Assembly: GCA_036504875.1 (NCBI GenBank)
Contig: DASXUK010000047.1
Coordinates: 1-64,000, forward strand
Length of the DNA stretch: 64,000 bases
Reading direction: 5' to 3'
From: JACPFJ01 sp036504875
GTDB lineage: Bacteria > Desulfobacterota > Desulfuromonadia > Geobacterales > Pseudopelobacteraceae
The notes beneath the pieces were generated by a model that ran no database searches, had not been told where the DNA came from, and saw nothing but the letters and a program-made list of their open reading frames with translations. A program made the position numbers and the translations under genes. Of the stretch, positions 25,660 through 33,868 are shown piece after piece (positions within the stretch are counted from its first letter, which is position 1; each line of letters opens with the position of its first letter).

Positions 25660-25921
25660 GGCAAAAGCCGATAACCTATACAATTAGCGACTAAATCCCG
25701 ATTTTGTAGCGACTGCTCATATTTAATTTGACTAAATTTTTTAGTTCGGCTAATAGATGGGTTTAACTGGATCGGCAGATCTTCCGGGTATTGCATGTCG
25801 CGAAGCTGTTTTTGATGCTCCTCGATGGTGTCTGGCTATTTTTTAAAGCCTGAATAGCATGGGGAGCATTTTTTTAACCTCGCTATAATACATAAAAAAT
25901 TGTTTTATTTACGGTACGAAT
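25660..25921 (+). promoter_or_regulatory. 262-bp gap: direct repeats, terminator, -10 box
   Basis: No gene is supported. Two direct copies of TAGCGACT (25685 and 25707) lie 22 bp apart. A structured terminator occupies 25815-25875. A perfect TATAAT at 25884-25889 precedes recR by 33 nt but has no convincing -35 box, so recR may have its own weak or activated promoter. Confidence 0.4.
25815..25875 (+). terminator. Structured intrinsic terminator after ebfC
   Basis: ATGCTCC pairs with GGAGCAT around a nested GCTAT/ATAGC stem; seven T follow. It would separate dnaX-ebfC from recR. Confidence 0.55.
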
Positions 25922-26515
25922 ATGCTAACTAAAACTCCTTCTCTGTCACGTTTGGTCGGGGAATTGAAGAAATTGCCGGGGGTCGGCGAACGCACCGCCT
26001 TGAGGCTGGCATTCCATCTTCTGAAGTCACCTCAAAACTTGACTGCACTGGCGGAGTCACTCGAGGATGTCCGCAGCAAGGTTCGCGCCTGTTCTACCTG
26101 TTTTGCCATCGCAGAGGATGATCCCTGTCCAATTTGCATGGGAAAACGCGATTCTGGAATCATCTGTGTGGTGGAAAATTCCCAGGATCTGATGGCCCTT
26201 GAACGAAGCAATGCCTATAATGGCGTATATCACGTCCTTGAAGGGGCCATCTCCCCCATGGCAGGCATCGGCCCATCTGATCTGCGGATTGGGGAACTTC
26301 TTCGAAGGATAGAGCAAGGTGGGGTCGTTGAGGTGGTGATTGCCACCAATTTTACTGTCGAGGGCGAGGCTACCGCCCTATATCTCACCAAGTCGCTGAA
26401 AGCTCTGAATGTCAAGATCACCCGGCTGGCGCACGGTATCCCGCTGGGGAGCGACATTGAGTTTGTCGATGCGGCCACGGTGCAGTGGGCCTTACAGGGC
26501 AGAAACGAATTATAA
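25922..26515 (+). CDS. recR: Recombination mediator RecR
   Basis: Works with RecO and RecF to load RecA on gaps. The 197-residue protein has the helix-hairpin-helix LKKLPGVGERTALRL, a C4 zinc module (CSTCFAIAEDDPCPIC), the Toprim segment beginning ICVVENSQDLMALERS and the C-terminal HGIPLGSDIEFVD. Length and order match the family. Confidence 0.95.
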   Translation: MLTKTPSLSRLVGELKKLPGVGERTALRLAFHLLKSPQNLTALAESLEDVRSKVRACSTCFAIAEDDPCPICMGKRDSGIICVVENSQDLMALERSNAYNGVYHVLEGAISPMAGIGPSDLRIGELLRRIEQGGVVEVVIATNFTVEGEATALYLTKSLKALNVKITRLAHGIPLGSDIEFVDAATVQWALQGRNEL

Positions 26516-26614
26516 AGGTAGTTGGTAAGCGGCAAGGTAGCAGTATTAAGTGTAAGCCGAGCTGGCCTACCAGAGGCGATTCATACTGCAGACAATCCCA
26601 CAGAGGAGGAACAA

Positions 26615-29600
26615 ATGAGTAGAAGAATGGTAACCATCGACGGCAATACCGCCGCCGCCCACGTGGCTCACGCCACCAACGAAGTCATTGCCATCTACCC
26701 GATCACACCATCATCGGTGATGGGCGAGATTTCCGATGCCAAGAGTGCGGTCGGTGAAAAAAACATCTGGGGCAATGTACCCTCGGTCGTTGAGATGCAG
26801 TCAGAAGGCGGCGCCGCCGGAGCCGTCCACGGGGCGTTACAAGCCGGCGCGTTGACCACCACCTTTACTGCCAGCCAAGGCCTCCTGCTGATGATCCCCA
26901 ATATGTTCAAGATTGCCGGTGAGCTGACCTCTACAGTTTTCCACGTCTCGGCCCGCGCCATTGCTGCTCAGGCGCTCTCGATCTTCGGCGACCACTCGGA
27001 TGTCATGTCCTGCCGCTCCACCGGCTGGGCCTTTCTCTGTTCCAATAACGTCCAGGAGGCGATGGACTTCGCCCTGATTTCCCAGTCTGCAACTCTGCGG
27101 GCACGGGTGCCGTTTCTGCACTACTTTGACGGCTTCCGCACCTCTCATGAGGTGCTCAAGGTCGAGGAGCTAACCTTCGACGACATGCGTCACATGCTGG
27201 ATGACAAGCTGATCGCCGAACATAAGGGGCGCGGTCTGAATCCCGACCGCCCGGTTATGCGTGGGACCGCCCAGAACCCGGATGTCTACTTTCAGGGGCG
27301 TGAGACCGTCAATCCCTACTATCCCAAGTGTATCGACATTGTTGAAGAGGAGATGAACAAGTTCGCCAAGCTGACCGGCCGCAAGTATAAAATGGTCGAT
27401 TATGTCGGTGCCAAGGACGCCGAGCGCGTGGTTGTTGTAATGGGCTCGGGGGCCGAGGTTGTTCAGGAGACGATTGAGAACCTGGTCAAGAAGGGTGAAA
27501 AAGTCGGCCTGATCAAGATTCGCCTGTATCGCCCCTTCCCGCTGAACGCCTTCATCAAGGCGCTTCCCAAGTCGGTCAAAAAGATTGCCGTTCTCGACCG
27601 CACCAAAGAACCGGGTGCCCTTGGTGAGCCAATCTACCTTGATATCCGTACCGCTATCGGCGAGGCCATGGCTGAAGGCAAGCTCAAGCTCAAAAGCTAT
27701 CCAATCATCGTGGGTGGACGTTACGGCCTCGGCTCAAAGGAGTTCAGTCCGGCTATGGCGAAATCGGTGTTCGACAACCTCAAAGCTGCCAAACCGAAGA
27801 ATCATTTCGTGGTCGGTATTGAAGAGGATGTTACCAATTGCAGTCTAAAGGTCGATTACTCTTACAAAAACCCGATGGATGGTGTCTATCAGGCGATGTT
27901 CTACGGCTTGGGTTCCGACGGTACCGTCGGCGCCAACAAAAACTCGATCAAGATCATCGGCGAGGAGACCAATAACAACGCCCAGGCTTATTTCGTTTAC
28001 GACTCCAAGAAGGCCGGTTCCATGACCACTTCGCACCTGCGCTTCGGCAAGAAGCCGATCTGCGCCCCTTACCTGGTGCAAGAGGCTGATTTCGTAGCCT
28101 GTCACAACTTTTCGTTTTTGGAGAAGTATGACATGCTCTCCAAAGCCAAGACCGGCGCCACCTTTCTGCTGAACGCCCCCTTTGATCATAATGCAATCTG
28201 GAACATGATACCGAAAGAGGTACAGCAGCAGATCATCGACAAGAAACTGAAATTCTTTGTAATCGACGGCGTCAAGCTCGGCAACGAGATCGGCCTGGGA
28301 CCACGTATCAACGTGATCATGCAGACCTCTTTCTTCAAAATTTCCAATATCATTCCGCTCAAGACCGCCATCGGCTCCATCAAAAACGCCATCAAGAAGA
28401 GCTATGGCAAGGCTGGTGAAAAGGTTCTTGAGATGAACTACAAGGCGGTGGACGCCGGGCTGGACAATTTCTTTGAGGTCAAGGTACCGGCCAAGGCCAC
28501 CAGCAAGTTAAAGATGGCTGCTGCTGTTTCCGGCAAAGCACCGAAGTTTGTCAAGGAGGTCACTGCCCCGATCATAGCTGGTCTGGGAGATGATCTTCCG
28601 GTTTCGAAAATGCCGGCCGACGGCACCTTCCCAACGGCTACCTCGCAGTATGAGAAGCGCAACATTGCCATTGAAATTCCGGTCTGGGAGGAGCAACTCT
28701 GCATCCAGTGCGGCATCTGCTCCTTTGTTTGCCCCCATGCCAGCCTCCGTATGAAGGCCTATGATCCCAAGCTCCTGAAGGGTGCTTCCAAGACCTTTAA
28801 ATCCGCTGATTGCAAAATCACCGAAATGGCCGGCAAAAAACTGACCATCCAGGTGGCCCCTGAAGATTGCACCGGTTGCGGCGCTTGTGCTTACAACTGC
28901 CCGGCCAAGGACAAGAATGATCCCAATCACAAGGCGCTGAATATGCACTTCCAGCCCCCTCTGCGGGCTCAGGAGGCGGAAAACTTCGAATTCTTCCTCA
29001 ATCTTCCCGATGTTGATGCCACCCAGGTCAAGCTGGAAACGCTGCGTTCTAACCAGCTCATCCGCCCGCTGTTCGAGTTCTCCGGCGCTTGCGCCGGCTG
29101 CGGTGAGACACCTTTCCTGAAGCTGATCTCCCAGCTGTTCGGGGATCGGATGCTGATTGCCAACGCCACCGGTTGTACCTCGATCTACGGCGGCAACTTG
29201 CCCACCACTCCTTGGGCTCAGCGGGCCGATGGTCGCGGTCCGGCCTGGTCCAACTCTTTGTTCGAAGATAACGCCGAGTTTGGTTTTGGCATGCGGCTGA
29301 CAGTTGATCAGTTTAATAAATCTGCGCTGGAATACGTTAGCGAGCTGGCTGGAAGCAAGTCGTTTGCCGCCAATGCCAAGCTGCTCAAGGAGATTGTCTC
29401 CGCCGATCAGTCTACTCAAGCTGGAATTGAAGCCCAGCGTGGACGGGTGGACAAGCTCAAGGTCGCACTTAAAGGCAATCGTGAAAGGGTTGCCAAGCTG
29501 TTGGTCCCGATTGCCGACTATCTGGTGAAGAAATCAGTCTGGTGCATCGGCGGCGATGGTTGGGCCTACGACATCGGTTACGGCGGCTTGGATCATGTCA

Positions 29601-30202
29601 TTGCTTCAGGTAAGAACATCAACCTACTGGTACTGGACACCGAAGTTTACTCCAATACCGGCGGCCAAGCCTCCAAATCCACCCCTCTGGGTGCTGTAGC
29701 TCAGTTCGCTGCCGGGGGTAAAATGGTGGCTAAGAAGGACTTGGGTATGATGGCCATGGCCTATGGCTCGGTTTACGTGGCCCAGGTCTCATTGGCCAAC
29801 CCGGCCCAGTGCGTCAAGGCCATGCTGGAGGCCGAGGCTTACGACGGTCCCTCGCTGATCATTGCCTATTCCCACTGCATCGCGCACGGCATCAACATGA
29901 CCACGGCCGTGGATGAGCAGAAAAAGGCTGTTCAGTCCGGTTACTGGCCGCTGTATCGTTACAACCCAGCCCTGGCGGCCGAAGGCAAGAATCCTCTGCT
30001 GCTGGACAGCAAGGCTCCGACCATCTCGCTTGAAGAGTACGCCTACGGCGAAAATCGCTACAAGTCGCTAAAGAAAATTGATCCCAAGGCGGCCGACGAA
30101 CTTATGAAAAAGGCTACCCATTGGGCACAGGCCCGCTTCGCCTATTATCAGAAGCTGGCGGCGTTGACCTACGATGAGCGCTGGCAGACTGAAAAGAAAT
30201 AA
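26615..30202 (+). CDS. nifJ: Pyruvate:ferredoxin (flavodoxin) oxidoreductase, single-chain
   Basis: Interconverts pyruvate and acetyl-CoA plus CO2 with ferredoxin, either oxidising pyruvate or building it from acetate. The 1195-residue chain fuses all domains: the N-terminal pyrimidine domain (IYPITPSSVMGE), gamma domain, two [4Fe-4S] ferredoxin motifs (CIQCGICSFVCP and CTGCGACAYNCP), a third cluster site near CAGCGE, and the ThDP/Mg block GDGWAYDIGYGG. The ATG at 26615 has GAGGAGGAAC before it; an upstream in-frame GTG is weaker. A clean terminator follows. Confidence 0.95.
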   Translation: MSRRMVTIDGNTAAAHVAHATNEVIAIYPITPSSVMGEISDAKSAVGEKNIWGNVPSVVEMQSEGGAAGAVHGALQAGALTTTFTASQGLLLMIPNMFKIAGELTSTVFHVSARAIAAQALSIFGDHSDVMSCRSTGWAFLCSNNVQEAMDFALISQSATLRARVPFLHYFDGFRTSHEVLKVEELTFDDMRHMLDDKLIAEHKGRGLNPDRPVMRGTAQNPDVYFQGRETVNPYYPKCIDIVEEEMNKFAKLTGRKYKMVDYVGAKDAERVVVVMGSGAEVVQETIENLVKKGEKVGLIKIRLYRPFPLNAFIKALPKSVKKIAVLDRTKEPGALGEPIYLDIRTAIGEAMAEGKLKLKSYPIIVGGRYGLGSKEFSPAMAKSVFDNLKAAKPKNHFVVGIEEDVTNCSLKVDYSYKNPMDGVYQAMFYGLGSDGTVGANKNSIKIIGEETNNNAQAYFVYDSKKAGSMTTSHLRFGKKPICAPYLVQEADFVACHNFSFLEKYDMLSKAKTGATFLLNAPFDHNAIWNMIPKEVQQQIIDKKLKFFVIDGVKLGNEIGLGPRINVIMQTSFFKISNIIPLKTAIGSIKNAIKKSYGKAGEKVLEMNYKAVDAGLDNFFEVKVPAKATSKLKMAAAVSGKAPKFVKEVTAPIIAGLGDDLPVSKMPADGTFPTATSQYEKRNIAIEIPVWEEQLCIQCGICSFVCPHASLRMKAYDPKLLKGASKTFKSADCKITEMAGKKLTIQVAPEDCTGCGACAYNCPAKDKNDPNHKALNMHFQPPLRAQEAENFEFFLNLPDVDATQVKLETLRSNQLIRPLFEFSGACAGCGETPFLKLISQLFGDRMLIANATGCTSIYGGNLPTTPWAQRADGRGPAWSNSLFEDNAEFGFGMRLTVDQFNKSALEYVSELAGSKSFAANAKLLKEIVSADQSTQAGIEAQRGRVDKLKVALKGNRERVAKLLVPIADYLVKKSVWCIGGDGWAYDIGYGGLDHVIASGKNINLLVLDTEVYSNTGGQASKSTPLGAVAQFAAGGKMVAKKDLGMMAMAYGSVYVAQVSLANPAQCVKAMLEAEAYDGPSLIIAYSHCIAHGINMTTAVDEQKKAVQSGYWPLYRYNPALAAEGKNPLLLDSKAPTISLEEYAYGENRYKSLKKIDPKAADELMKKATHWAQARFAYYQKLAALTYDERWQTEKK

Positions 30203-30220
30203 TAGCTGTTTTCTTTTACT

Positions 30221-30249
30221 GGCCCCGTGTTTCTTGCGGGGCCTTTTTT
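30221..30249 (+). terminator. Intrinsic terminator after PFOR
   Basis: A GGCCCCG/CGGGGCC stem with a 9-nt loop and six to seven T. Confidence 0.88.
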
Positions 30250-30330
30250 ATGTGTCCCATGGTTGTGACAATGGTATATTGAACAGGCTGGCCCGTTCCA
30301 ATTTTGCTTTAAAAGCAGGAGTTGAATATT

Positions 30331-31197
30331 ATGAAAAAGGTGTTTATTGCCGGCTGCGGCTACATCGGTGGGCGTATTGCCAGATTGGCTCATGAGGAGG
30401 GGCTGGCGGTTAACTGTATGGTCAGGTCCACGGACCATGCTGAGAGACTCAAAGCCTTGGGATTCAGTACCGTGAGCTGTGCCCTGGACAACCTGGCGGA
30501 GGTTCAGGCGCTGGATGTTGCCGGTGCTGTTCTATTTTACCTCGTGCCTCCCCCTGGAGGGGGCATCAGCGATCCGCGGGCAGCAAATTTCTGTTCAGCC
30601 CTGACAGGTTCTGCTCCCCCGGAGAAAATCGTTTATATCAGCGCCACCTCGGTTTATGGTCAAAGTCGTTCTTTGGTAAATGAGGATTCACCAGCCGTTC
30701 CTGATACGGCCATGGGAAAACGTCGCTTGGATGCTGAGAGAGTTTTTTTGGAATTCGGCAAAAGCAGGAATGTACCAGTGGTTATACTGCGGGTGAGTGG
30801 CATCTACGGCCCCGGCCGCTTGCCGTTGATGCAGATCCGTCAGCACCAGCCGCTGCTGCTGGAAGAGCAATCCGGCCCAAGCAACCGTATTCATGCCGAT
30901 GATCTGGTCCAGGTTTGCATGGCAGCTGCAGAAAAGGGGGAGGATGGTGATATCTTCAATGTCAGTGATGGCCATCCCAGCAGCATGACGACCTATTTCA
31001 ATGCCGTAGCGGATCTACTGGGGGAGGAGCGCCAGCCCCAGGTAACACTGTCCGAGGCACGTCAGGTAATGTCGCCTTTGATGTTTTCCTATGTCAGCGA
31101 AACCCGGATAGTGGACAACACCAGGATGCTGGAAAAATTAAACATCCAGCTGCGATACCCGACTCTAAAGGATGGGCTCCACACGTGCCTGGTTTGA
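30331..31197 (+). CDS. NAD-dependent epimerase/dehydratase-like SDR protein
   Basis: 288 residues with the Rossmann motif IAGCGYIGGRIARLA at the N-terminus and the extended/atypical SDR layout, including YISATSVYGQS and VSGIYGPGRLPL. The usual YxxxK catalytic pair is not clear: the expected position reads MGKRRLDAE with no tyrosine, so it may be a non-catalytic or atypical member (YeeZ-like). The ATG at 30331 follows AGCAGGAG. Substrate unknown. Confidence 0.72.
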   Translation: MKKVFIAGCGYIGGRIARLAHEEGLAVNCMVRSTDHAERLKALGFSTVSCALDNLAEVQALDVAGAVLFYLVPPPGGGISDPRAANFCSALTGSAPPEKIVYISATSVYGQSRSLVNEDSPAVPDTAMGKRRLDAERVFLEFGKSRNVPVVILRVSGIYGPGRLPLMQIRQHQPLLLEEQSGPSNRIHADDLVQVCMAAAEKGEDGDIFNVSDGHPSSMTTYFNAVADLLGEERQPQVTLSEARQVMSPLMFSYVSETRIVDNTRMLEKLNIQLRYPTLKDGLHTCLV

Positions 31198-31208
31198 CAA
31201 CCGCCAGA

Positions 31209-31236
31209 GGGGATGCCGATGGTATCCCCTTTTTTG
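31209..31236 (+). terminator. Intrinsic terminator after the SDR gene
   Basis: A 9-bp stem (GGGGATGCC with GGTATCCCC, one wobble) closes on a GAT loop and is followed by six T. It sits 15 nt before the next start codon, so partial readthrough could attenuate that gene. Confidence 0.7.
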
Positions 31237-31250
31237 TGCATGAGGAGAAA

Positions 31251-31907
31251 ATGCTATCAGTACCACTGTTGGAAATATATCAGCGCCTGCTTGACCATTA
31301 TGGCCCGCTTCAGTGGTGGCCGGCCGAGACCGCTTTCGAGGTTTGTGTCGGTGCTATCCTGACCCAGAACACTGCCTGGACCAATGTAGAAAAGGCCATT
31401 TCAGCCCTGAAAGCGGCAGGCCTGCTGACCCCGGAGGGCTTAAGTGAAATAGATTCCGATCAGCTGGCAATACTTATCAGGCCTTCCGGCTATTTCAACA
31501 TCAAGAGCCGCCGACTCAAAAATTTTGTGGAATGGCTCGGCGCTTGCCACAATGGCTCACTGGATCAAATGTTTGCCGGGGATTGGCAAGCCGTGCGGGA
31601 AGAACTCTTGAAAGTGCATGGTATCGGTCCGGAAACCTGCGACACAATCTTGCTTTATGCCGGCAGCAAGCCAACCTTTGTGGTGGATGCCTACACCAAG
31701 CGGATTTTTTACCGTCTTGGGCTGCTGGTTGAGAAGGTAAGCTACGAAGAAGTGCGGGCGTTGTTCACGGCAAACCTGCCTGAGGAGCCGGTCATGTTCA
31801 ATGAGTATCATGCCTTGATAGTAGAACATTGCAAACGGTTTTGCCGAAAAAAACCAATGTGTGTCGGTTGTCCCTTGGCAACATTTTGTTGCCAAGGCCT
31901 TACTTGA
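31251..31907 (+). CDS. Endonuclease III-like DNA glycosylase (HhH-GPD, 4Fe-4S)
   Basis: 218 residues. The helix-hairpin-helix LLKVHGIGPETCDTILLY with the catalytic Asp nearby (FVVDAYTKRI) and the C-terminal cysteine loop C-X5-C-X2-C-X5-C (CRKKPMC...) mark an endonuclease III relative. In classical Nth the spacing is C-X6-C, so this belongs to the divergent branch that also contains MBD4-like and thermophile glycosylases. It probably removes damaged or mispaired bases; the lesion is unknown. The ATG at 31251 follows GAGGAGAAA. Confidence 0.82.
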   Translation: MLSVPLLEIYQRLLDHYGPLQWWPAETAFEVCVGAILTQNTAWTNVEKAISALKAAGLLTPEGLSEIDSDQLAILIRPSGYFNIKSRRLKNFVEWLGACHNGSLDQMFAGDWQAVREELLKVHGIGPETCDTILLYAGSKPTFVVDAYTKRIFYRLGLLVEKVSYEEVRALFTANLPEEPVMFNEYHALIVEHCKRFCRKKPMCVGCPLATFCCQGLT

Positions 31908-31970
31908 TCAGCTTTGTCGGAAAACAAGCAATTAGTTACATTAAAACAAATATTTATATTATTTTTAGGC

Positions 31971-31999
31971 TTGTGGTTGCCAATTGTATTTGCTATAGT
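31971..31999 (+). promoter_or_regulatory. Promoter of the candidate small RNA
   Basis: TTGTGG, 17-nt spacer, TATAGT in an AT-rich gap; the start would be near 32006. Confidence 0.5.
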
Positions 32000-32005
32000 A
32001 TACTT

Positions 32006-32088
32006 AGTTTAAATATTTGCGAGGGCCTCAAAAAAGCCCTCATTTGCCCTGGTAACTTTCCCTCCTAGTTACCAGGGTGTTTTTTTGC
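32006..32088 (+). ncRNA. Candidate small RNA with anti-Shine-Dalgarno loop
   Basis: In a 311-bp gap without an ORF, a promoter is followed by an unpaired AU-rich leader, a first hairpin GAGGGC/GCCCTC (32021-32041) and a second, perfect 11-bp hairpin CCCTGGTAACT/AGTTACCAGGG (32047-32077) ending in GTG and seven T. The terminator loop reads TTCCCTCCT, containing CCTCC, complementary to ribosome-binding sites. It could instead be the leader of folK, but the poly-T end argues for a short separate RNA. Confidence 0.55.
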
Positions 32089-32218
32089 CTGAAACCAGAA
32101 TCTCCTTCCAGTAATTCCGGTCACTCCCCGATCTAAATACATTACAAATAAGCATTTTAAATGGCTGCTGTGCACGGGGCGGTTGACGCCAGCCCCCCGA
32201 TTGTGTTTTAATCTTGGA

Positions 32219-32707
32219 GTGCAAACAGATGCCTTTATTGCCCTTGGGTCAAATCTTGGAGATCGTGAGCTTAATCTGTTGCTGGCAATTGCTGAGCTGG
32301 GAAAACTACCCGGCAGCAAGGTGACGGCACTGTCATCCTTCTACGAAACTTCACCGGTGGGCGTTACTGATCAGCCTTTCTTCCTTAATGCAGTTCTTAG
32401 GCTTGCAACCGAACTAGATCCCCCTGATCTGCTTAGCCAACTTCAGCGAATAGAGAAGGTAGTGTTTGGGCGAACCAGGACCATCCGCTGGGAAGCGAGG
32501 AAAATGGACCTGGATCTCTTGCTTTACAACAATCAGGTCGTAACCAGCCCTGAACTTGTCTTGCCCCATCCGCGCCTGGCTGAGCGGCGCTTTGTGCTCC
32601 AGCCTTTGTGTGAGATTGCCCCGCAACTGATCCACCCGGTGCTGATGCGGTCGATGAAAAAATTGCTTGATGACCTACGGTCCAATGAAAGTGTAGTGAA
32701 GCTTTAA
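32219..32707 (+). CDS. folK: 6-hydroxymethyl-7,8-dihydropterin pyrophosphokinase
   Basis: Transfers pyrophosphate from ATP to the pterin precursor of folate. Starting from GTG at 32219 the protein is 162 residues and begins QTDAFIALGSNLGD, matching the family N-terminus. FFLNAVLRL, the metal-binding MDLDLLLY and LPHPRLAERRFVLQPL follow. The RWGPR segment usual in the family reads RWEARK here. An upstream TTG (32183) is a possible alternative start; neither has a good ribosome-binding site. Confidence 0.88.
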   Translation: MQTDAFIALGSNLGDRELNLLLAIAELGKLPGSKVTALSSFYETSPVGVTDQPFFLNAVLRLATELDPPDLLSQLQRIEKVVFGRTRTIRWEARKMDLDLLLYNNQVVTSPELVLPHPRLAERRFVLQPLCEIAPQLIHPVLMRSMKKLLDDLRSNESVVKL

Positions 32708-32722
32708 TAGAAGGGGAGTCAC

Positions 32723-32992
32723 GTGAGAGCGCTTATCTGGATCTTGATCATCTATTTCGGGTATCGACTGATTAAAAGTCTGACCAAGGCAAAAAGTAAG
32801 CCGGTAGTCAGTGAAAACAGTCCGCAAGCCGAGACTACGTTCCGCGATCCTGTTTGCGGAGTCTACGTTTCCGAGCACGATGCGGTAGTGGGCCGACTTG
32901 CAGGGGAGCGCCATTATTTTTGCTCCATGAACTGCCTGGAAAAATTCACAGAACAACTAGACCATACATCACATAACGGAGGAAATTCATGA
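32723..32992 (+). CDS. Small membrane-anchored YHS-domain protein
   Basis: 89 residues: one N-terminal membrane helix (about 3-15), a linker, and a YHS-like metal-binding domain (FRDPVCGVYVSE through HYFCSMNCLEKF) with three Cys. Such domains bind copper or other soft metals. GTG start after GGGGAG. Its last four bases overlap the transaldolase start (ATGA), indicating translational coupling. Confidence 0.78.
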   Translation: MRALIWILIIYFGYRLIKSLTKAKSKPVVSENSPQAETTFRDPVCGVYVSEHDAVVGRLAGERHYFCSMNCLEKFTEQLDHTSHNGGNS

Positions 32993-33633
32993 AGTTTTTT
33001 ATCGACACTGCGGATGTCCGCGAGATCCGCGAAGCCCATGAACTTGGATTGGTAGATGGTGTAACAACCAATCCATCATTGATTGCCAAATCAGGGCGCA
33101 AATTTCAGGATGTAATCAAGGAAATAGTTTCTATTGTTGATGGCCCCATTTCGGCCGAGGTGATTTCACTGGATGCACCCGGCATGATCAAGGAAGCGCT
33201 GGAACTGGTTAAAATCCACAAAAACATCGTGGTTAAAGTACCGATGACACCAGAAGGGCTAAAGGCCACCAAGGCCCTTTCAGATAAAGGCATCAAGACC
33301 AATGTCACCCTGATCTTTACCTCGATGCAGGCACTGCTGGCTGCCAAGGCCGGCGCCACCTATGTCTCGCCCTTTGTCGGACGACTGGATGATATCTCCC
33401 AGGACGGCATGGGAATCATAGAGGAAATCCGCACCATTTTTGACAATTATGGTTATACCGCCGAAATCATCGTCGCCAGCATTCGCAACCCGATTCACGT
33501 ACTCAATTCCGCACTGATCGGAGCTGATATAGCCACTATCCCGTATTCAGTTATAATTCAATTATCCAAGCACCCGCTGACGGATGCCGGGATCAAGAAA
33601 TTTCTGGAAGACTGGCAGAGTGTGCCTGAATAG
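32989..33633 (+). CDS. Small transaldolase / fructose-6-phosphate aldolase family (TalC/Fsa)
   Basis: Sugar-phosphate aldolase linking pentose-phosphate and glycolytic sugars. At 214 residues it belongs to the short TalC/Fsa subfamily. The Schiff-base Lys is in the strand NIVVKVPMT and the N-terminus FFIDTADVREI is typical. GGAGG lies 6 nt before the ATG. Transaldolase and F6P aldolase activities cannot be told apart by eye. A strong hairpin follows the stop. Confidence 0.9.
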   Translation: MKFFIDTADVREIREAHELGLVDGVTTNPSLIAKSGRKFQDVIKEIVSIVDGPISAEVISLDAPGMIKEALELVKIHKNIVVKVPMTPEGLKATKALSDKGIKTNVTLIFTSMQALLAAKAGATYVSPFVGRLDDISQDGMGIIEEIRTIFDNYGYTAEIIVASIRNPIHVLNSALIGADIATIPYSVIIQLSKHPLTDAGIKKFLEDWQSVPE

Positions 33634-33654
33634 GCCGCCCAAAGATTGATCCCT

Positions 33655-33681
33655 GGCAGGGTGAAGACTATTCACCCTGCC
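33655..33681 (+). terminator. Hairpin after the transaldolase
   Basis: A perfect 11-bp stem GGCAGGGTGAA/TTCACCCTGCC with a 5-nt loop. The expected T-run is absent because the repeat element begins immediately after, so its insertion may have removed it. Confidence 0.5.
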
Positions 33682-33683
33682 AC

Positions 33684-33843
33684 GAGCCTATCGGACTTAG
33701 GGTAAATCTGCTGCAAATCCGTCTGGACGGTCCATACTTCGCCGCTTTATTGGTCAATAGAACAACTATTGACCTGCAAAATCGGCAAAATCTGTCCTTG
33801 CCCAGCCGAATTTTCGCTTCGACTTCCTAAGTCCGACAGGCTC
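33684..33843. repeat. MITE-like inverted-repeat element, copy 1
   Basis: A 160-bp unit with 18-bp terminal inverted repeats (GAGCCTATCGGACTTAGG at the left; the right end reads as its complement with one mismatch). It encodes no protein. A second copy lies at 53699-53860. The flanking AC/GT bases also pair. It ends 25 bp before the glgA start codon and might carry regulatory signals for it. Confidence 0.8.
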
Positions 33844-33868
33844 GTAGATCCTATTTACCGGAGTATGG

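Noticed and set aside
28508..29419. 303-codon open frame antisense to the PFOR gene
   Set aside because: It mirrors the codon pattern of a strongly supported gene and shows no recognisable protein.
31960..31999. Sigma-54 promoter before the small RNA
   Set aside because: GG and GC elements are 15 nt apart rather than 10, whereas a sigma-70-type match is good.
33684..33843. Insertion sequence with transposase
   Set aside because: No open frame of any size in either copy; a non-autonomous element fits better.
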